Positions 6,845-15,500 of a stretch of DNA of 64,000 bases are shown in pieces. The stretch comes from an uncultured Erythrobacter sp. Its GTDB lineage: Bacteria; Pseudomonadota; Alphaproteobacteria; Sphingomonadales; Sphingomonadaceae. The first letter of the stretch is position 1; every line of letters starts with the position of its first letter. The notes beneath the pieces are model-generated. The model was not told the DNA's origin, made no database searches, and was given only the letters and a program-made list of their open reading frames with translations. Made by a program: the position numbers and the translations under genes. The stretch covers positions 124,001 through 188,000 of the forward strand of contig CANNCL010000002.1 in the NCBI GenBank assembly GCA_947503155.1, given 5' to 3'.

Positions 6845-8923
6845 TTAGCGGCTGCCCACATATCTCAATGCGAAGATTGTGAGATCATCGGTGGGGTCGT
6901 TGTCCCCTTCGAAAAGGCGCACTTCCTTGGCGAGATGCGACGCGCGGCTAGACGCCGTGCCGTCGCTCTCCGCGTTCAACGCACCCAACACGCCTGACAT
7001 GCCGAACAATTCATTCGCCTCGTTCGCGGCCTCAGTTGCCCCGTCAGTGATAATGATCATTGTATCGCCTTCCGCCAAATTAATCGGTTCGACGCGATAG
7101 GGGAAATCGATCACACAAAACGGTGGGCCGCCTTTCATATCGAAAATATCAACGCTGCCGTCTTTTTTCATGATTATCGGATTTTCATGACCCGCGTTGA
7201 TGAGTTCCATCGCCCCGGACCGGCAATCAATGGTGCCGACCAGCATCGTCAACCCCATCTCATCATCTGCCTCGTCCATCAGATCGAGGTTAATCGCAGC
7301 CACTGCGGCCTCTAACCCGTCATCTGCACGGGCGAGATTGCTTTTCGAGAGGGTCTTTGAAAGGGCCATGAAAAGAGCGGCCGGCACGCCTTTTCCGGTA
7401 ACGTCACCGACCATGAAAAGCAGGAGATCTTTGTTGATTTTAATCGCATCGAAGAAATCTCCCCCAACCGATTTTGCAGGCTCCAGCACTGCTCCGACCT
7501 CAGTCCTGTCATCGAGCCGCGATAGCGTCTTGGCACCAGGCACCATGCTCATTTGGATGCGGCGAGCAGCATCTAATTCGCCTTTTTGCTCGGAGGCGCG
7601 GACTCTTTCTTCAACGAGCATCGCGCGGGCGCGTGCAAATTGGGTCAATCCGAGTGCAATTGCTGCGCTCGCTCCAATCAGCAAAGGGCGCACTGGATCG
7701 AACAATAAATTGGCATGCGAATACAGTAGGAAAGAACCCATTGGCATCAGAATGGCGATGCCGAATGTGAGCAACAGCAGCATTTTGCGCCCGCGTATGC
7801 CAGCCAGTAAGACCAGCAAAACGAGCAGAGCGGCACAAAGAATTTCAAGAGCCACCATGGATGGCGGACGTGACAACCATTCACCCTTTAGAATGGCATC
7901 AACGGCCATCGCCTGGACCAAAACGCCGTAAATTGCGCTTTCATGAGGCGTGGCAACAATGTCGTATGTTCCTTCCGCCCCGAGCCCGATGATCACCACC
8001 TTGCCTTCAAGGTTTGCTTGGTCAAAATCGCTGGAAAAAAGTTGCACCGCCGAATATCGAGGTATCTGTTCGTTCGGCAACATCTTGAATTGCATGTTCG
8101 TAAATTGATCAACCGGAACGCTTTGTTCACCCACCAGCATTCCCGCGCCGCCCCATTCTATTTCCTCGCTATGGGTCGCTATTCGGGCAAGCTCGGCTGC
8201 GAAGCCAGGAACGTGCGTTCCACTAACTTGTATTGATAGCGGAACACGTCTGACCACGCCGTCGCCATCGGGAGGGGCGTTGACGAAGGCTTGGCTTGGA
8301 GCGGCTCCATCAAGCTCTGTTATGCTGGCAAGAACCCGATCGGCATTCGTTGTTGCAGGCGGCGGTTCGCCTTTTACAGCTGATGAATAGAAAAGTTCTG
8401 AGGCTTCGATCCCGCCTTCTTCGACTGCAACCCTGGCTATGACCGTTTCCACACGGCCAAAGGTGCTTGCGAGGTAATCGTCCATATTCGGCAAGTTGAG
8501 TATGTTCGACCGTGTTTCCGGATCAAGCTCTTCTTCCAAATAGGCTCCGGCGAATGCCGATGGCCTAGAAGGGTCGGGATCGACAAAATAAATGTCGATA
8601 CCGATCGCGGTGGGGTTGGCGGCGGCCACTTGTTCGATCAGCTGAGCTGTTTGATATCGGGGCCACGGCCAGCTGGTCGTAGCGGCAATGCTTTCGTCGT
8701 CGATCATGACGACGACGACTTCATCGGTGGAAATTTCACGCGGGGCCGCGCGTTGCCAATTGTCGAACACCGTGCGGCGTTCAAAATCGCCCGCAAAAAC
8801 CGTCAGTAATGTGCCGACAATCGCGCCCAACAAAACGGCAAGAATTAGGGGTGAACGGCTAAGGCTTGCGTCAGAGGAGCCCGAACCATTTCCGCCCTTA
8901 GAGATCGACACAGAGCCCATCAT
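6845..8923 (-). CDS. CHASE2-domain membrane sensor with PP2C/SpoIIE phosphatase output
   Basis: The 692-residue protein starts with a transmembrane helix (about 27-46). A large extracytoplasmic CHASE2 domain follows (about 55-335; VVVVMIDDESIAAT, TAIGIDIYFVDPD, KVVIIGLGAEGTYD). Then come two or three more membrane helices (about 355-425) and a cytoplasmic RsbU/SpoIIE-type PP2C phosphatase (about 450-690). The phosphatase has the motifs GGDFFDAIKIN, MVGDVTGKGVPAALFMAL and INAGHENP, with the metal-binding aspartates present. The expected role is dephosphorylating the STAS protein encoded upstream in the same operon, in response to a periplasmic cue. Its start overlaps the MBL gene by 26 bases. 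A second CHASE2 receptor with a cyclase output lies at 23465-25567. Confidence 0.88.
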   Translation of the reverse strand: MMGSVSISKGGNGSGSSDASLSRSPLILAVLLGAIVGTLLTVFAGDFERRTVFDNWQRAAPREISTDEVVVVMIDDESIAATTSWPWPRYQTAQLIEQVAAANPTAIGIDIYFVDPDPSRPSAFAGAYLEEELDPETRSNILNLPNMDDYLASTFGRVETVIARVAVEEGGIEASELFYSSAVKGEPPPATTNADRVLASITELDGAAPSQAFVNAPPDGDGVVRRVPLSIQVSGTHVPGFAAELARIATHSEEIEWGGAGMLVGEQSVPVDQFTNMQFKMLPNEQIPRYSAVQLFSSDFDQANLEGKVVIIGLGAEGTYDIVATPHESAIYGVLVQAMAVDAILKGEWLSRPPSMVALEILCAALLVLLVLLAGIRGRKMLLLLTFGIAILMPMGSFLLYSHANLLFDPVRPLLIGASAAIALGLTQFARARAMLVEERVRASEQKGELDAARRIQMSMVPGAKTLSRLDDRTEVGAVLEPAKSVGGDFFDAIKINKDLLLFMVGDVTGKGVPAALFMALSKTLSKSNLARADDGLEAAVAAINLDLMDEADDEMGLTMLVGTIDCRSGAMELINAGHENPIIMKKDGSVDIFDMKGGPPFCVIDFPYRVEPINLAEGDTMIIITDGATEAANEANELFGMSGVLGALNAESDGTASSRASHLAKEVRLFEGDNDPTDDLTIFALRYVGSR

Positions 8924-9863
8924 ACGAACACAGCACGGTCAATTCTGAATCGCTGCGGGTCAGCTCTTCATAGCGGATTGTCTCGCCGTGCATTCGCTGA
9001 ATATCGGCGTCGCTATAGGTCGGCTCATGGTGGAACAGCGCCAGGCGTTTTGCGCCGCCTTCATGACACAGATCGACTGCTACAATGTTCGAGGAATGCC
9101 CCCAATCCTCTTTCATCGATACACTATCGGCGAGTGAATACATCGTGTCGGCAATGACCAGATCGGCCCCAGAGATGAATTCCACCATGGCGGATTCAGC
9201 ATCCATATTGTCGATCTTATATTCCGCGTCGGTCGAATAGACCGCGACCTTCCCATCAGCATCGCGGAACCGATAGCCGTAACTGGCATGGCTGTGTTCT
9301 TGCTGGATAAGAGAAACACTGAGTTCGCCAATTTCATATTCTTGCCCCGTTTCCAGGGTGCGGAATTCGATATCAGCCTTCAACCAATGGAATGGCACTG
9401 GGAAAGAGATTTCTTCCTGCTGACGGCGCAATGCTTCTTCGGCATCGGCATGACCGGCATGAATAATGACCTTCGCGCCTTCGACAAAGGCGGGCACGAA
9501 AAACGGGAACCCCATGATGTGGTCCCAATGCAAATGCGACAAGAAAAAGTGCCATTCTTTCGGGCGGTCGCCATCGGATAGTCGGCGCAACGTGTCGAGG
9601 CCATATTCACGCAGGCCCGATCCCATGTCGCATACAACAAAGGCGCCTTTTCCGGCGTCGACTTCTACGCAGCTGGTGGCACCGCCATAGCCTTGACCGA
9701 CCGCAAATTCGAGCTCTTCGCGCGCATAAGCGGCGGCGGCATCCTTGTCCGCAAAACTCTTGCCATTTGCATGGAGGAGGGCATCTGCAATTTTGTCTGT
9801 GATGGTGGAGGCATGCGGTGCCACTGGCAGCGACCCGCGCGTGCCCCAAAAACGGATCTGCAT
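8898..9863 (-). CDS. MBL-fold metallohydrolase (PhnP / RNase Z-like branch)
   Basis: The 321-residue protein begins with FWGTRGSLPV and contains YGGATSCVEVDAG, the metal-binding SHLHWDHIMGFPFF, EHSHASYGYRF, VYSTDAEYK and a late histidine in LALFHHEPTYSD. Together these define the metallo-beta-lactamase fold branch that holds PhnP-like phosphodiesterases and RNase Z relatives. It lacks the exosite of true RNase Z and is not next to phn genes. A G6-type ribosome-binding site (GGGGGGAAT) precedes the ATG. It sits between the STAS gene (21 bp upstream) and the CHASE2-PP2C gene (26 bp overlap), so it belongs to that operon. Hydrolysis of a cyclic nucleotide or phosphodiester signal is possible but is inference only. 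Confidence 0.85.
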   Translation of the reverse strand: MQIRFWGTRGSLPVAPHASTITDKIADALLHANGKSFADKDAAAAYAREELEFAVGQGYGGATSCVEVDAGKGAFVVCDMGSGLREYGLDTLRRLSDGDRPKEWHFFLSHLHWDHIMGFPFFVPAFVEGAKVIIHAGHADAEEALRRQQEEISFPVPFHWLKADIEFRTLETGQEYEIGELSVSLIQQEHSHASYGYRFRDADGKVAVYSTDAEYKIDNMDAESAMVEFISGADLVIADTMYSLADSVSMKEDWGHSSNIVAVDLCHEGGAKRLALFHHEPTYSDADIQRMHGETIRYEELTRSDSELTVLCSYDGLCVDL

Positions 9864-9884
9864 ATTCCCCCCTTCGAATATGAC

Positions 9885-10325
9885 CTAGTGGCCTAGCGCA
9901 TCCTCAATCGAATCCGCGACACGGAAAACCATATCATAACGGCTGATCGCCAGAATTTCGCGCATCGTTTCATTTGGCCGCGCAAGAATGATCGTAGTGC
10001 CGGCACCCTGACCTGCCCGCTGCGCCAAAGTTAGCGCGCGAAGACCGCGTGACGACATGTAGTCGACCCCAGCAAGGTCAATCACGGCAGTAGCCGGCTC
10101 TTTTTCCATCGCTGAGAGGAGGTGTTCTTTGAAGGCATCGGCGGTCGATTCGTCGATCCGTCCACTAGGCGCAAGCACCGCTGTGCCCGCGCGCTCTTCG
10201 CTATTCCAGTCCAAGGTGCTGCCCGTCATACGCTCTGCATAGCGCGGCTTAACCCAATTGCCAAATGCTCTAGGTTTGCCGTCATAGGCGCCAAGAACGG
10301 GCGAAATATCTACCAAGTGCTGCAC
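9885..10325 (-). CDS. STAS-domain protein (anti-sigma factor antagonist, RsbV-like)
   Basis: The STAS domain occupies about residues 40-146: GTAVLAPSGRIDESTADAF, then AVIDLAGVDYMSSRGLRAL, where the serine pair corresponds to the phosphorylation site of RsbV/SpoIIAA, then RPNETMREILAISRYD. The GTG at 10325 is chosen because AGGAG lies five bases before it, giving 146 residues. The ATG at 10229 would give 114 residues, the usual family length, but has only a weak ribosome-binding site. The extra 32 residues resemble no domain I know. It is first in the operon STAS-MBL-CHASE2-PP2C and is divergent from the TPS operon. Together with the HATPase at 5269 it completes a partner-switching set. Confidence 0.85.
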   Translation of the reverse strand: MQHLVDISPVLGAYDGKPRAFGNWVKPRYAERMTGSTLDWNSEERAGTAVLAPSGRIDESTADAFKEHLLSAMEKEPATAVIDLAGVDYMSSRGLRALTLAQRAGQGAGTTIILARPNETMREILAISRYDMVFRVADSIEDALGH

Positions 10326-10480
10326 AGTTTCTCCTGCATCAGTCTGCGACTAGCCAATTCCAACACCAAAGTATGAATTTTTTCCTAGTATTCCGCCATT
10401 CTGGACGTTTCTCCTGGCGCGAATTTTAGCTGCCAGGGCAAAAAAATTGCAAAAACTTGTGAAAACACGACAGCTTATGC

Positions 10481-10650
10481 GGTTAGTCGGGCGATTTACC
10501 CGGCTACCCTTGTTTTCGGTCCTAATCGGAGTATCACTTTGATTAGCGTAGGGTCGCCCGAAAGAGGGCATTTAAGGCGGTATTAGCCGCAACACGCCTT
10601 TTTCGACAATTTCATAGGGCCGTTTCGTGCGGCCCAAGGCATTTATGCCT
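10481..10650 (+). ncRNA. Candidate structured leader RNA upstream of the TPS operon (gene-free stretch 10326-10673)
   Basis: The 348-bp gap between the STAS gene and the exporter holds no credible ORF but several consecutive inverted repeats. They are: 10481-10491 with 10499-10508 (10 pairs, one bulge), CTAATC/GATTAG (10522-10527, 10541-10546), GCCC/GGGC (10556-10559, 10566-10569), AAGGCG/CGCCTT plus T-run (10574-10603), GGGCCG/CGGCCC (10617-10622, 10630-10635) and AGGCAT/ATGCCT (10637-10650). A competing long-range stem, CGGGCGA (10488-10494) with TCGCCCG (10554-10560), excludes the first hairpin. Mutually exclusive folds plus a terminator are riboswitch-like, but no known class is recognised. 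The upstream part (10326-10480) is AT-rich and probably holds the divergent promoters. Confidence 0.4.
10574..10603 (+). terminator. Intrinsic terminator / possible attenuator in the TPS leader
   Basis: AAGGCG (10574-10579) pairs with CGCCTT (10595-10600) and runs into five T residues (10599-10603). The 15-base loop can form a smaller GGTATTAGCC hairpin. It lies about 70 bp before the exporter start, so it either ends a small RNA or attenuates the operon transcript. Confidence 0.5.
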
Positions 10651-10673
10651 GTTTGGGAAATCGGGGGGCGGGT

Positions 10674-12545
10674 TTGTCTAAAGTTATTCAATTGCCGGGG
10701 TGCGTTCAACTCGGGCGTTACGGCGCAATGCGTTTCGCGCGGATGGCGCCAGCGCTTGCGTTGGGTGCCGCTGCAGCGATGCCGGTTGAGGCTGTGTTGG
10801 CCCAAGGTCAACCGGGACCGCAAGCTGGCGCTCAAGCACTTCCGCAACTCACACCGCCAACCCGAAATCAATTGACGCCGCCAGAACAGCGCCGCGAGCA
10901 GCGCAGTGTCACTTTGACGATTGATGGCGATCTGGAACGCGCGCCTTGTGTCCTTGACCGCGCGGATTACGCCGACATCAAACTTACGCTGTCCGGTGTA
11001 GAGTTTGATGGGTTGGATAAAGTCCCCGGCCTCTCACTTGATGCCGCCTATGATGGTTATCTTGGACGCGAGCTGCCCTTGGCAGTGCTGTGTGACATTC
11101 GCGCTCAGGCAAATTCAATCCTGCGCAGCCAAGGATATTTGGCGACTGTCGAAATTCCCGAACAGAACCTAAGTGATGGCGTCGCAGATTTCGGCGTGGT
11201 GTTTGGCCGGCTAACGGGATTGCGGGTTCGCGGGGATGCGGGGCCTTCTGAGGGTGTCGTTGCCGCCTATCTCGAAAAGCTCACGCAGCAACCGGTGTTC
11301 AACACCAATGATGCAGAACGGTATCTGCTGCTTGCGGACGATTTGCCCGGTGTGAATGTGCGTCTTTCGCTGCGCCCGGCGGCAGGCGGTGCGCCTGGAG
11401 ATTTGACCGGCGAAATTGCGGTGGTTCGCCAGCTTGGCAATGTTGATCTCAACGTTCAAAACTTTGGTTCCAAATCAATCGGCCGGTTCGGCGGTTTGGC
11501 GAGAGTTGAAGTTTATGATCTGACCGGATTGGGGGATCGCACTTCGATTGCGATTTTCAGTACGCTCGAATTTACCGAACAACAGACGGTTCAACTGGCG
11601 CATGATTTTGCAGTTGGCGGCGATGGGCTGCGGCTGGGCGGACAGCTGACTTATAGCGAAACGAGCCCGGATTTGAATTTGCCGGGGGTCGACCTGCAAT
11701 CAGAGACAGTGTTGGCGACGGCGCAGGCCAGTTACCCGATCCAGCGGTCACGCCGATCAAGCATATTCGCTTTTGCCGGCTTTGATATCGTCGATCAGAA
11801 CGTGGATTTTAACAATGTGCAATTGACGCGCGACCGGGTGCGAACCTTGTTTGCAAGGATCGCCGGTGATTGGACCGACGAACGAAGCATCCAGCGGCTC
11901 GATGGCTATAGTCCGTTTGAGCCGAAATTACGGCTGAGATATGCATTTGAGGCGCGTCAGGGCATCAGCGCATTGGGCAGCAGCCCAGATTGCCGGGTTA
12001 ATCCGATTGTGTGTTTTGCCGGAGCTTCGGTGCCGCCAAGCCGGATTGAGAGTGATCCGACCCCGTTCCTTCTGCGTTATAATTTGGGGGCAGAATACCG
12101 GCCTGATCCAATGCTTACCTTTTCATTAGAGGCCAGCGCGCAGGTTTCGAACGATCCGCTTCCTGCATTCGAAGAATTTGCCGCCGGAAGCTTCTCAATC
12201 GGCCGGGGTTACGACCCGGGAGCCGTGCTGGGAGATAGCGGCGTCGGTGCTGCGTTGGAGGTGCGTTACGGCACTCTTGCACCTGCCGATCCAGAAGCGG
12301 TGGCATGGCAACCTTACGTGTTCACAGATTTCGCATTTGCTTGGAACGAAGACCCTAGCCGCCGCGTGCTCAACCCAGATCGCCTGTGGTCCGCTGGCGG
12401 CGGAATGCGCGCCGTGTGGGGATCCAAATTTCAAGCCGACGCTTTCCTCGCCGTTCCGCTCAACCGGCCCGATTTGGCAACCCAGCGCGGTGACGTGCGA
12501 TTTATGGTCTCTTTGACCGCCCGACTTTTCCCGTGGAGATTTTAA
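10674..12545 (+). CDS. ShlB/FhaC/HecB-type two-partner secretion outer-membrane transporter
   Basis: A 623-residue outer-membrane protein (TpsB). A signal peptide ends near AVLAQ, then comes a proline/glutamine-rich linker. One or two POTRA domains follow (about 85-200; LTLSGVEFDGLDKVPGLSL, ANSILRSQGYLATVEIPEQ, DGVADFGVVFGRLTGLRVRG), then a beta-barrel with NVDLNVQNFGSKSIGRFGGL, and it ends in LTARLFPWRF with a terminal aromatic residue. It should export the adjacent giant adhesin. The TTG at 10674 is preferred because GGGGGG lies six bases before it. The ATG at 10728 gives a shorter signal peptide (605 residues) but has no ribosome-binding site. One base separates its stop from the adhesin ATG. 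Confidence 0.88.
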   Translation: MSKVIQLPGCVQLGRYGAMRFARMAPALALGAAAAMPVEAVLAQGQPGPQAGAQALPQLTPPTRNQLTPPEQRREQRSVTLTIDGDLERAPCVLDRADYADIKLTLSGVEFDGLDKVPGLSLDAAYDGYLGRELPLAVLCDIRAQANSILRSQGYLATVEIPEQNLSDGVADFGVVFGRLTGLRVRGDAGPSEGVVAAYLEKLTQQPVFNTNDAERYLLLADDLPGVNVRLSLRPAAGGAPGDLTGEIAVVRQLGNVDLNVQNFGSKSIGRFGGLARVEVYDLTGLGDRTSIAIFSTLEFTEQQTVQLAHDFAVGGDGLRLGGQLTYSETSPDLNLPGVDLQSETVLATAQASYPIQRSRRSSIFAFAGFDIVDQNVDFNNVQLTRDRVRTLFARIAGDWTDERSIQRLDGYSPFEPKLRLRYAFEARQGISALGSSPDCRVNPIVCFAGASVPPSRIESDPTPFLLRYNLGAEYRPDPMLTFSLEASAQVSNDPLPAFEEFAAGSFSIGRGYDPGAVLGDSGVGAALEVRYGTLAPADPEAVAWQPYVFTDFAFAWNEDPSRRVLNPDRLWSAGGGMRAVWGSKFQADAFLAVPLNRPDLATQRGDVRFMVSLTARLFPWRF

Positions 12546-12546
12546 G

Positions 12547-15500
12547 ATGGCTCATCTGAATCATAACCGTGCAAAACTGCTGCTTGGCTGCGGCTCTGCG
12601 GCCTTGGCAATCGGGCTAGCGGCGGCACCAGACCGGGCGGCGGCTCAGGCTTTTCAAGCGACTGAAATTGTCCAAACGGGGACCGCGACCCGCATTCTGA
12701 CCGGCACTGGTACGGAAACTATCGAAGTCGACAGTCCGACCGCCGTGATTGAATGGACGCCGGACGAAGATGGCGCAGGCAATGCGCTCGATTTCCTGCC
12801 CACGTTCAATCAGGCAACATTCCAGAACGGCGGCGCGGTTACCGATTTCGCTGTTCTCAATATCATTTTGCCTGCCGCCAATGGCAATGTGACTGTTTTT
12901 GACGGCACCGTTATTTCGCAATTGGAGGTCGGTTCGGGCGTCTTTACACCGGGCGGTACGGTCGCATTCTATTCACCGTCAGGCATTCTTGTCGGCAGCA
13001 ATGCCGTGTTCGATGTCGGCAATTTGATCCTGACCACATTGGAAACCGACATCGCCGCATTCGACGCCTTTGCCACGGGCGGCGGAACATTGTCATTGGG
13101 GGGCGATCCAACAACGGCTAGCATCATCATTTCGCCCGGTGCGCAAATCACCGCGAGCGCGGAGAATTCCTATTTCGCCGTTGTCGCTGCGGAAATTCAA
13201 ATGTTCGGCAATGCCAATATCAATGGCAGCCACGCCTATGTTGCGGGCGAAGCGGTGAACCTTACCGTGTCAAACGGCTTGTTTGATATTGAAATTCCGA
13301 TTGGCACCACGGTTGGAACACCAATCCAGATCGACGGTAATGTTGGCGGACCATCCAGCACTGGTGTGACCGGAGACAACCATCTGATCTATGCGGTGGC
13401 CGCCGCGCAGACAGACCCAATTTCGATGATTTTCCGGGGCAATCTCGGCTTTGATGCAGCGGCAAGCGCAGGCATCGTAAATGGTGAGATCATCCTGTCG
13501 GCCAATTACGAAGTGTTTGGCCGGACAGTCGATGGCGGATCGATCACCGACGGCAACAGCGCGTTGTTTGACGCAGATTCTGCGCTGACAGACGCCCCCG
13601 GCAGCATTTTCTTGGAAGATTTCGTTTCAACCAGCACCCTTTTGGCGATTGCCAATGAAGAAGTGCAAGTCGCAGCTGTTAACGGCCCGAGTTCCATCGA
13701 CGGCAACCTCATTATGGTTGGCCGTAATTTCTCCGAATTGACCGCGAGCAATGGTCAGGTTTTCGACATTTCTGGCGATGTGTTCGTTTCGGCAGATGAT
13801 TTCGGCACGGTCGATATCAGCGTACTCCCCGCGGACCTAGACGCTCAAGCAGGGCAAGCATTTATTGATGCATTCGGCGGGGGCACTCTGACGATCGGCG
13901 GCGATGTTTTGGTCAGCGCGCGAGCGGTCGCAGGTGCCAACCTTACGACATTGACATCTGGCTCTGCGACTGGCGGTAACGCGACGCTTGCATCCAATGG
14001 CGGGGTGCTCAACATCGCTGGCGATGTCGAGGTCGAAACCAATGCGGGCGAGGCACAAATTGGCCTCGATTTTCTGGTCGGGAATGATTTTACCGCTGGC
14101 ACCGCGCAACTGTTCGCGACGCAGGGCGGCGTTGTTACGATTGACGGCAATGTGAGCCTCAATGCCAACGCGCAGGGCACGACCGGATCAACCACACAGA
14201 CGTCTACAGCATCCAATGCGTTTTCTGGAACGATCGGAATTCAGACGCTTGATGGTAGCACGCTAACGCTGAATCGCGGCCTATTCGCCAGTGCCAATGC
14301 GATAGCTGGATCATCGAATGATAGCGTTCAAGGCGGGCTTGCCGATGGCGGTGATGTATTCATAAATATTGCCGCTGGCGGAAATATCACGGTCGCAGAA
14401 TCGCTTGCCATGTCTGCCGATGCGACCGGCGGAAATAATGCAGGGGGCCAAGGCGGTGATGCGCTGGGCGGGGCATCGCGCATCTTGCTGCCAAATGGCG
14501 GATCGCTGACGATTGGAGACAATTTTAGCGCCAGTGGTTCGGCCTTTGGCGGAACGGGAATTGGCGGCGGTGACGCCTTTGCTGGTATCGCAGGGGCGCA
14601 GGTTGTTACCGGTCTGATCGACATCGGACTTAATGTGGATGCGGTCGCAGAGGCTTTTGGCGGAGATTCCGCAGCTGGTTTAGGCGGGGATGGTGGCAAC
14701 GGAACGGGCGGTAATGCCTTCGTTCAAGCCAATGGCACGCTGACTGACACCGCAACGATAAATGTCGGCGGAAATGTCCGGGCAAGTTCGATTGGTTTCG
14801 GAGGCGCGGGCGGTCAAGGCGATGGTAGCGTTATTTCAGCTGGGGCAGGCGGTGCCGGCACAGGCGGGCGAATTGCTACTCCCAATCAGGCCGACACCAA
14901 TTTTGGCAGCGGCACATTCGCATTAGCGGGCGGAGACAATGGCAATTTGACCGTTACAGGCGAAGTCGATCTTTCCAGCGACGGCGTTGGCGGGGATGGC
15001 GGTGCCGGAGGTATCGGGCAATCAGGCGGCGATGGCGGCCAAGGTCTTGGCGGCACTTCGCAGGCCGGATTGGCGTTGCTCGGCGGTGATGGCTCTGTTG
15101 CTCTTGGGAACGCCAATCTAGCCGATGTGACACTCTCGGCAGAGGGCTTTGGCGGCGAAGGCGGCAATGGCGGCGGGCCGGGTACTTTATTTGGCAATGG
15201 CGCGGATGCTTTCGGCGGCGACGCAATTCTGACGGTTCGGGCAGGTTCGATCAGTGCCAACCGAATATTTGTCTTTGCCGGAGCCAGCGGCGGCTTTGGG
15301 CAAATTGGCGGCTCTGTGGGCGGCGGTCAGGCCTCTATTACAGGCAGCCTTTCGGGCGATCTGACAGCGTCGGAAATCGGGGTATTTGCAGAGGCCTTCG
15401 CCGCGCGCGGTGAAGATCAAGGCGGCGGCGCCAACGGCGGTCAGGCAAGCATTGCCTTAACCGACATGCAGATATCAGTGGATGGCAATGTCAACGTAGG

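Noticed and set aside
8898..9863. Calling the MBL protein RNase Z
   Set aside because: It shares the fold but lacks the exosite and typical length pattern seen in RNase Z, and its context is signalling rather than tRNA processing.
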